The position numbers and the translations under genes are program-made. Of a stretch of DNA of 64,000 nucleotides, positions 57,810-64,000 are shown piece after piece. The DNA lies in NCBI RefSeq assembly GCF_003171515.1, contig NC_089398.1, forward strand, positions 1 to 64,000, read 5' to 3'. Each line of letters opens with the position of its first letter. Position 1 is the first letter of the stretch. The notes under the pieces were generated by a model, which was not told where the DNA came from, ran no database searches, and worked only from the letters and a program-made list of their open reading frames with translations. Origin of the DNA: Pyrenophora tritici-repentis. Taxonomy: Eukaryota > Ascomycota > Dothideomycetes > Pleosporales > Pleosporaceae.

Positions 57810-60800
57810 CAGACTTGCTATCAGTCAGTCTACTCAGTTCAGACTGACTGAACTGACTGAATCTTGGCAGTCAGTTCAGTTAGTCTTCGTTCCGTCCGGA
57901 TATCAGTTCAGTCAGTCCAGAGACCTCTGGACTGACTGAACTGACTGAATTAGACTAAATTGGACTGAATCTAGCTCTTTGAAGCCGTGTTTTGCAGTCA
58001 CGATAGCAACTTCTAGTGTTGCTTAGAACACGACTTGTCGCTGCAACTAAGACAGACGCTAGTCTTGAATAGGAAAACGCTTGTCTCGTTTGGGTTAGAG
58101 ATAATACCCGAGCCAATTAGACTCTGCTAATTACGCTAGGGCCATATGGCAGCCTTGACGCGTCGCGCCTACTCTAGCAAACTAATGCTACAACACTCTA
58201 GCCACAAACAATTTAGTGTACTTTATGTCTACTCCTTCGAGCTTAAGCCTCCGCCGCCTTGTCGAACGCGATAAGTGCAGTTCTCCTCTACCGTCGCTAT
58301 CGAACGCGCCCACTGTTGGGGATACTGCGAGCGAGGCTTAGCCTAACAAGCCCGTGGCTATACATGCAGACTTACCTAACGACGATAACTATTACGTTGG
58401 GTTTGATTTTAAGCGCGTACTGTACCTCGAGCGACGCCAAGCAGAGCGTAGTCGCGGCGCAGTAAGGAGCTAGATCTACCGCCACGGCTAGGGCGTATAG
58501 CACCGCAAGCACAAGAAGAATTACTAGCTTTGCTAGATCTGCCACAAGCAACAGCGGTAACAGGAGGCCTACTACGAGGCTGATAGCACTACAAACGCCG
58601 GTCGACACCTCTTAAGCAACAGGCCTAGGCACTCACTTGGACCTAACGGACCTATACTAATTGCTAGCCGGGAGGGCAACATTATAGGCGCGCTCGCAAA
58701 ATCACAAGTCTACATAATAAGGTCTAGAGGTGTAGAGGTCTCCTAGGAGGTTGCTAATGAGATAGCGGCAAGCTTTTTATCCTCTTAGTTTCAAGACGCG
58801 CTAAAGGACTAGGTAATTGCTAACAACTAGAGCCTACGCGTAATAGAGACGCCGCAGTTTCGAAATATGATCGCGGCCGCAAGTCCCCTAGCGGAAGCTC
58901 TCCTTTAGCGTAGCCACTAGACGCTCCGCGATTATATTATTGCTGAGTACAACGCGTACGTACCAGCCGTTGCCGCCTACCTTCGCGAAGCCTAGTCGCT
59001 TATACACGTTTCCTTTAACAACTGGACCTTAACTAGCGGACGGTACGCTTTCACCGGCCTCTGCGTACACTACCTTAACGGCGAGGGCAAGCTAGTTGAC
59101 CACTTGCTCGGGTTACCTAAGCTCCACGGGGCGCACACTGGCAATAATATTGCCTTAGTAGCGGCGACAATACTACAGCTATTTAGTGTTGACGACATAA
59201 GCGTTAGATACTTTGTGCTTAACAACGTAAGCAACAACGATACTGCGGTTAAGTCTTTAGCAGAGGAGTTCAACTTTACTGCAAGCGAGCGGCGGCTGCG
59301 CTGCTGCTGCCACATCCTTAACCTAGGCGCGCAGTTAGTAATTTGGGGTAAAGATCGTAGCGCGTACGAGAACGACGCCGCTCACCTTAACGACGAGGAA
59401 AAGTACATAGATAAGTGGCGCAAGTACGGCCCTATTAGGGTCCTTTTTGACGTAATCGCGTCTATCTGCACGCCGCAAACTCGACAGCTATTAGAGCGCC
59501 TACAGCGTGACGAGGCAGAGGCGATAGGCGTTACAGCTAATATCTAGCAACTTGTTAAGCCTGTTAAGACGCGCTAGAATAGCTATTTCGACACTTTTGT
59601 GCGCGCAGCTGAGCTACATAGTCCTATCGACAGCTATATTAAGTTCAAACTCAAGGAGCACAGTGCCGCAACAGCACCATCACGACGCCGGAAGAACCGC
59701 GAGCTGCTGCCTGCTGCGCAGCCGCGACTATATGTACGCGAGGGTGGCCTAAGCGGCAAGGACTAGGCGACGATTACGGAGTATATCCAACTCCTCGAGC
59801 CATTTGCGGAAGCTACACGGCTGCTTGAAGGCCGCGGCCGACACGGCCGGCACGGCGCTATATAGGAGGTTTTAGTAACGTTTGAATAGCTTCTTAACTA
59901 GCTTGAGGCTCTCAAAGACCGCCTTAAGGACATTAATTACGAAGATCCTAACGCGCCCGAAGACCATCTTGTTACGCACGTTAACCTTGCGCATAGTAAG
60001 CTTGCCGAGTACTACGAAAAATTCGATAACGCGCCTGTTTACTATGCCGCTACGATCCTCCACCCGCACTACAAAAACCACCTTGCGGCGCTCTAGAAGG
60101 TGCCTAACACCTATATCACCGCCCGCGACGGCGTCCACTATCGCGATGGCTGGCTTAATAATAACCATCGGGCGTTCTTGCGAATGTGGCAGGAGCGGAG
60201 CAACGCTGCGGTCGACGTAGCCGACGCAGTAACGCCGCCGCAAAAGAAGCCCCGGCTGGGGTTGTCATCGTCGCGATCAGCCTTTCTGCAGTCGTCGATT
60301 GAGACCAATCTGCGGCAGGTAGAGGCAGGTCTAAGGGAGGATAAATATAAGATCTAGAGGCGGCAACCGGCGTTAGCTAAAGAGGATCGGCTATCGCTTA
60401 ACCCGCTGCTCTACTAGGAGTCAGTTACTGGACAATTTCCATTACTCTCTAAGTTTGCTATTAACATACTCACAATACCGGCGGCAGCAGCAGACTGCGA
60501 GCGGACATTCAGCGAGCTTGGCGACATGTTAGGCACGCGGAGACTCCATATAAAGCCAAAGCTTGTCGCAGCTTTACAGAGTTTAAAGAGCTAGAAGAGG
60601 CTTGGTATACAGCCAGCAACCATGTCTACTTATGGGCCAGCAGGTGTACTATCAGAGGAAGAAATTTCAAAAATACAAGAGCAGCTATCCCAGTTTGATA
60701 TTAGTTAATTTAGATTAGATCAGTCCAGGTCAGTTTAGATCAGTCCAGGTCAGTTTAGATCAGTCCAGGTCAGTTCAGTCAGTCCACAGCAGCAGCAACG

Positions 60801-60930
60801 TCAGTTCAGTTCAGTCAGTCCACAGCAGCGGCAACGTCAGTTCAGTCCAGTCCAGTTCAGTGACCTTCAAACATCAGTTCAGTCAGTCCGGAGGTCTCCG
60901 GACTGACTGAACTGACTGATAGCAAGTCTG
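57810..60930 (+). mobile_element. hAT-1 transposon, copy 2, RIP-degraded
   Basis: 3121 bp. Ends CAGACTTGCTATCAGTCAGT and its inverse, with the duplication GGCTGTCC at 57802-57809 and 60931-60938. The subterminal CAGTCAGTTCAGTCAG and GTCCAGGTCAGTTTAGATCA repeats are expanded at 60715-60870. Same family as 17571-20858, opposite orientation, without the nested retroposon. The interior is full of TGG-to-TAG changes. Confidence 0.95.
58225..60708 (+). pseudogene. hAT-1 transposase, RIP-inactivated
   Basis: Aligns end to end with copy 1 (MSTPS start, BED finger, catalytic core, dimerisation domain, final SQFD). It holds more than fifteen stops, nearly all TAG where copy 1 has TGG. Both catalytic motifs are hit: SFDNWT became SFNNWT and YFVLDNASNN became YFVLNNVSNN, each a G-to-A change. 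Frames stay aligned with few indels, so damage was by transition mutations, not decay by length change. Confidence 0.92.
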
Positions 60931-61106
60931 GGCTGTCCAGCCTTGGTTGAGCGTTGGGGATCGCGCGCCATATATTGCGAGGACGGTGCAGCTAACGCCA
61001 CACTAAATAGCACGAAGGATACGAGTATAAACTTCATCTTGGTTGTTGGTTGCGAGGAAGTCGAAGTAAGGTGTAATTGAGTTTGACACTTATTGTCTCG
61101 TGGCAT

Positions 61107-61364
61107 TCATTCCTTATAAACTTCAATGTCACTGCGATGAGTAATCAACAGCTATCTATACTATCCGAAGTAATACCGATGTTAAGTATTTTGAGAATTT
61201 TCAGCGGGAAAAGGACCGTCTTCTTGTAGCCCATGATCGCTCTATCTGACTCGTAAAGGCCCGACATAATATATGCGCTATGCCTAGATAGAGATTATGG
61301 AAGTTACTGCAGAATGTCTCCGACCTTGTGCTTTCCATGTGAAGGCTAGTTTGTTCATGCTGGC
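61107..61364. other. Upstream flank of the secreted-protein gene
   Basis: No gene recognised. Expected to hold the promoter of the gene starting at 61037 and the junction with the NLR fragment. No clear TATA box is seen near the start. Confidence 0.4.
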
Positions 61365-62000
61365 GCTCTTTGCGAGATGTACGCTGCAGCCTGCACGATA
61401 GCGAGCGGCATGTACTCAAGCGCCACTGCGAGTTCGGCTACATCACCGCTGTCTCCCTACACTCCTAGCTTCTTCTTGAACAGCGTGAGCGCCTGCGCCT
61501 CGTCTATTAGGTCTTGACCCGGTCGGCCATGTCGCGGTAGCTAGAGTCCGCAACAAGCAAGCGATAGGCAGATTGGTTACCAGATTAGGACTGTCACGGA
61601 CCAGATAGTGATCTTTCAAGGCCTAATCCAGTAATCAATCTGCCTATCGCTTGCTTGTTGCGGACTCTAGCGGTAGTTCTGCTCGAACCGGGCCGCGTTG
61701 CTAGCGTGTACCCAGAACACCTACGTCTCCGGCGACTGCTCGCGCGTGCGGTAGGCATGCTCGATGGCAAGCTGCGACTTGCTACTCTGCAGTTAGCGTG
61801 TGCTGTCGTCGATAGGGTTGTGAACTACTAACCTGACGCCGCCTAGACCGACAAGCGCGCTACACGCGAGCCTATCGCAGCGCATCTTTGGCGGACCTAG
61901 TTAAGTGTCGTCCCCCGCTCGACGAAGTCGGCGTCGCGGGCAAAGGGTATGAGGGTCGATAGCGGTGGTGGAGTCTCGCGTCGCTCTTGAGGCGGGGCTT
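61365..62000 (-). pseudogene. NB-ARC (NLR-type) fragment
   Basis: Minus-strand frames read, in order, STLIPFARDADFVERGTTL, LVGLGGV (start of the P-loop), an SKSQLAIEHAYRTREQSPET..VFWVHASNAARFEQNYRDMADRVK block, DEAQALTLFKKKLG and GDSGDVAELAVALEYMPLAIVQAAAYI. This is the usual order of fungal NB-ARC/TPR receptor proteins. TAG stops replace Trp (before VFWVH) and Gln codons, the kinase-2 part is missing, and a possible 46-nt intron (ending GCTAACTGCAG) interrupts the P-loop. A MITE lies inside at 61542-61669. Such proteins act in fungal incompatibility and immunity, but this copy is dead. Confidence 0.75.
61542..61669 (+). mobile_element. MITE, 128 bp, in the NLR fragment
   Basis: Starts TAGAGTCCGCAACAAGCAAG and ends in its inverse, with long terminal inverted repeats (over 30 bases, to GGCAGATTG). 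Flanks GCGGTAGC and GCGGTAGT match at seven of eight bases, fitting a hAT-type duplication. Its outer bases GTCCGCAACAA match the 162-bp family. Confidence 0.85.
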
Positions 62001-62059
62001 ATTAGCACTTGCTCGGGCCCTACACTTCTAGGGCAGTCCCGCAACTCACCGGGGGGCAG

Positions 62060-63130
62060 GTAGAACGCAGCGCTCACCGGGCCGTTAATAGTGCCGGCCT
62101 AGATACCATCGTTCCTATCGCCGAAGGATACCGTTGATGCCATGATACCGCAGACCACCCCGTCCGCCTAAACCCAATACGTTTGTCACACCGAGACTCA
62201 TCTACATACACGAGGTAATAGGAATAAAAGGAGGACAGATTGTGCAGGTAGTAGTCGCGGAGGTCTGTGTTGCGTCCGCTAGCCACTCGACAGCAGGCTT
62301 TCTTCGACCAGCCAGCAGACTTCAACGTGCGGCTAATAGTAGAAGTTGGCACGAGTGTCCCAAACTCGTCCAATAGAAAGACAGCCATTTCGTCAAGGTA
62401 TTGATCGGGCTTTTCATAAAGGTGCTCGCGGAGAGCTTCGAGTATCGTCGGAGTTACAGATCAAGGGCATCCACCGCCGTTCCATAGCGCTTCGACGGAT
62501 CCAAAGGCGCACAGGTTAGAGCGAATGTACGTAACGGCGCGAATACTACAGCCAGCTGCGTCAGCCATCTAAGCAGCCGTAAGCTCGTTACTTAGTATCA
62601 TGTCACGAATCATCCTGCGCTGTGAAACCGCCATCTTTTCCAAACGATAGTTCTAGAGCAATAGGTGGCGGTAATGTCGGAGTAGCGAGGAAGGTAAGGC
62701 GACCGAGAAGCCTGCAAGCCAACGGTGCAAACCAGGCTGAAGCACAGCTAAGCGCCCACAGAAGGCAACAATCAAATAAGTGGGGCTTAGAATTCAATAT
62801 TCGGTTTGTTTGATTTCCGCTTTAGGTTTAACGGCTTCCTATATAGGCTTAACTCTAACCCTGTTGGGTTAGCGCCTAGATTTGAGCTATTATTTGATTT
62901 GATTGTTGCCTTCTGTGATGGCCGGCCTGGTGGAGTGTGTGTACCATGAGCCTCTGGTCTCTGGTCAGGTGCTTTCTGTGCTTTGGGGTACTTGGCTCAT
63001 CCATATTGCCTGTGAGTAGAGAGAAAAGCCCCAAAAACAGAGTGGTGAGGAGGCAAAAAGTGGCTTGCAGATCACTAAGAAAGAAGAGGCTTGGTATCAT
63101 CCGAAGTGGCGCCGAACTAGTGCCCCACTG
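62060..63130 (-). pseudogene. Tc1/mariner-type element, 5' part, with MITE inside
   Basis: Frames read MDEPSTPKHRKHLTRDQRLMVHTLHQAGHH from 63004, a MITE, then a shifted frame from 62635 (MAVSQRRMIRDMI), then LREHLYEKPDQYLDEMAVFLLDEFG, TISRTLKSAGWSKK and YYLVYVDESRCDKRIGFRRTGWS. This is helix-turn-helix DNA binding followed by the first catalytic Asp of a DDE_3 transposase. The part with the other catalytic residues is missing. The right end, CAGTGGGGCACTAG on the minus strand, abuts a TA at 63131-63132, as expected for this superfamily. A TAG and frameshifts show it is inactive. Confidence 0.78.
62757..62917 (+). mobile_element. MITE, 161 bp, in the Tc1/mariner pseudogene
   Basis: Perfect ends CACAGAAGGCAACAATCAAAT and their inverse. 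The interior resembles the 162-bp family in layout (AAGTGGG.CTTAGAA, CCGCTTTA). Flanks TAAGCGCC and ATGGCCGG do not match, so the target duplication is lost or the ends recombined. Confidence 0.82.
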
Positions 63131-63218
63131 TACAAAACTTATGCCTGATACCACGGTAGTTCCTTCTGGTTCGTGTTAGCATGCACGTCCCTGCATATGG
63201 CACGTGAGGTGGGTCAAT

Positions 63219-63249
63219 CCGTCGATCGGAATGATTGTTGCGGAGTCTG
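63219..63249. mobile_element. Remnant MITE end
   Basis: ATGATTGTTGCGGAGTCTG is the right terminus of the family at 37572-37699, preceded by GATCGGA resembling its inner sequence. The rest of the element is absent. Confidence 0.6.
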
Positions 63250-63390
63250 CTCAAGCCGAGCTAAGCTCAACCTCGAAAATCAAGCGCTTGGCAAGCTAAG
63301 CTTCCTAAAACGTCCTTTCACTATGGGGCGAGCTAAGGTAGAGCAGGCGGCTTGGCTTGGCTTGCTTGTTGACAAGTGTAACTGTGCTTG
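63250..63390 (-). mobile_element. Possible hAT-3-like terminal fragment
   Basis: Minus-strand ACACTTGTCAACAAGCAAGCC near 63383-63363 resembles the hAT-3 left end (CATACTTGTCAACGAGCGAG), followed by AAGCCAAGCC and GCTTGCC..GCTTAGC subterminal-like strings. Tentative. Confidence 0.4.
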
Positions 63391-63830
63391 TCGGCGAGAT
63401 GATTTGCGACAGCATTCGGAGAATCGCGAAGAGAAAATTTGCAAGAACAGCAGATGATAGCTGGCTCCGGCCAGAGTTGTCAACAATCAAGCCAATCTGC
63501 AATCAAGCCAAATGTGGCCCCTGCTCACTAGCCTTGTCGATCAGCCACGGGCCTATAAGAGAGACGTGCCAACCCTCTATTTAGGTATAGCTGTACCTGT
63601 ATTTTCTAGGCCGCTAGTAAGCAGGGGCCACATTTGGCTTGATTGCAGATTGGCTTGATTGTTGACAACTCTGGCTCCGGCTCGTTCACGAAAAGGCTAT
63701 GTCTCGTGAGATGTTCTCTAAGACTTTCGGGGCGATAATTCCTGTCAAGCATCGTTCTAAGGACAGTCTTGCAACAACAACAGGGCCACGAAAAGAAAAG
63801 CACAAGAGACAAACTGGCACTACAGACTAA
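63357..63830 (+). pseudogene. Unrecognised ORF split by a MITE
   Basis: The frame from at least 63399 (ATG) runs to the MITE at 63472. With the MITE and one GCTCCGGC removed it continues in the same frame from 63682 to a TAA at 63828-63830: about 75 codons from the ATG in two parts. The second part reads LVHEKAMSREMFSKTFGAII and a basic Thr/Lys-rich tail. An open frame across the empty site suggests it was coding before the insertion. I know no family for it; it may be the end of a larger gene or transposon protein. Confidence 0.4.
63472..63673 (+). mobile_element. MITE, 202 bp, long inverted repeats
   Basis: Starts CAGAGTTGTCAACAATCAAG and ends in its inverse. The inverted repeats are over 50 bases long (to GGGGCCACATTTGGC). 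The 8-bp duplication GCTCCGGC lies at 63464-63471 and 63674-63681. Its ends resemble the hAT-3 terminus (CATACTTGTCAAC), so a hAT-3-like transposase may have moved it. Confidence 0.92.
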
Positions 63831-64000
63831 ACAACACTAATTACTAAATAGGAGCGGTGGGAAGTATGGACATGCAACAATAGGAAGAACGTAGTGGTCT
63901 TTGAGGGGTTGTCTCAAGCGGCGATCGCAATTTTCCGAAAGCGTTTAGTTTTGGAATAGGGGGCTGTTCCGTGTCGGCATACCTGAGTAGGCTTTTCGCC
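63831..64000. other. No gene recognised at the right edge
   Basis: The last 170 bases have no long frame and no repeat seen elsewhere in the window. Confidence 0.4.

Larger units (their letters stand above)
57673..61037 (-). pseudogene. Small secreted Cys-containing protein gene, split by hAT-1
   Basis: The first piece starts at ATG 61037 and runs to 60931. It opens with a clear signal peptide (MKFILVSFVLFSVALAA) and about 18 more residues. hAT-1 copy 2 follows. The same frame resumes on the other side at 57801, crosses two Cys codons and reaches a GTAAGT donor at 57770. A 56-nt intron (57770-57715) with ACTAACA branch and CTTCAG acceptor leads to a short last exon with two more Cys, stop at 57673-57675. 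The ungapped product would be about 60 residues. I recognise no family. A small secreted protein of this type could be an effector, but the sequence does not show a function. It is broken here. Confidence 0.6.

Noticed and set aside
62757..62917. Claim of an 8-bp target duplication for the 161-bp MITE
   Set aside because: Flanking bases TAAGCGCC and ATGGCCGG do not match in any register I tried.
1..64000. tRNA or rRNA genes
   Set aside because: I saw no cloverleaf or conserved rRNA segment; the GTTATGAGCCC strings are retrotransposon primer sites, not tRNA genes.

Overview
This window is a fungal chromosome end. Bases 1-96 are CCCTAA telomere repeats. What follows is a pile of nested transposons around a telomere-linked RecQ-type helicase (TLH) gene. 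TTAGGG-type telomeres, a TLH with C2H2-like fingers at its N-terminus, Ty1/copia, LINE and hAT elements, a 56-nt intron with GTAAGT and CTAAC signals, and TGG-to-TAG changes typical of repeat-induced point mutation (RIP) all suggest a filamentous ascomycete (Pezizomycotina). Dothideomycetes is my best guess. This comes from family knowledge, not a database search.

Layout. 97-6244: a nearly G-free pyrimidine tract with short tandem repeats and two decayed relics of the TLH 3' end. 6245-22997: duplication block A. It holds a low-complexity region that reads as Ser/Glu/Asp-rich on the minus strand, then the TLH gene read toward the telomere. Block A was invaded by Copia-1 (8065-13460), a 162-bp MITE (14005) and hAT-1 (17571-20858); hAT-1 splits the helicase gene. 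About 23400-34616: a Tad/I-like LINE on the minus strand, with Copia-2 (27695-33073) inside its ORF1. 34617-40028: block B, a shorter second copy of block A with two other MITEs and a nonsense mutation. 40029-42526: hAT-3 pseudogene. 42527-45257: hAT-2 with an intact 765-aa transposase. 45258-48935: the 5' half of a Ty3/gypsy-like element.

48936-56210 is an array of about 172-bp satellite units that turns over into an inverted arrangement. Its centre is a solo LTR flanked by two LINE fragments, and Copia-3 (49227-54537) plus another solo LTR sit in the array. 56871-64000 is decayed sequence: a solo LTR, a RIP-mutated Tc1/mariner fragment, a second hAT-1 copy full of TAG stops that splits a small secreted-protein gene, an NB-ARC (NLR) fragment, a Tc1/mariner pseudogene, several MITEs and a broken ORF at the right edge.

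How it works together. Nearly every ORF is transposon-encoded. The exceptions are the TLH gene and its relics, the broken secreted protein, the NLR fragment and the unrecognised right-edge ORF. Eight-base target duplications for the hAT elements and most MITEs, five-base ones for the LTR elements, and empty sites in the paired A/B blocks give the order of many insertions. The most unusual feature is the polypurine/polypyrimidine strand bias. It runs from the telomere through the TLH 3' flank, and any transcript directed at the telomere would be purine-rich.
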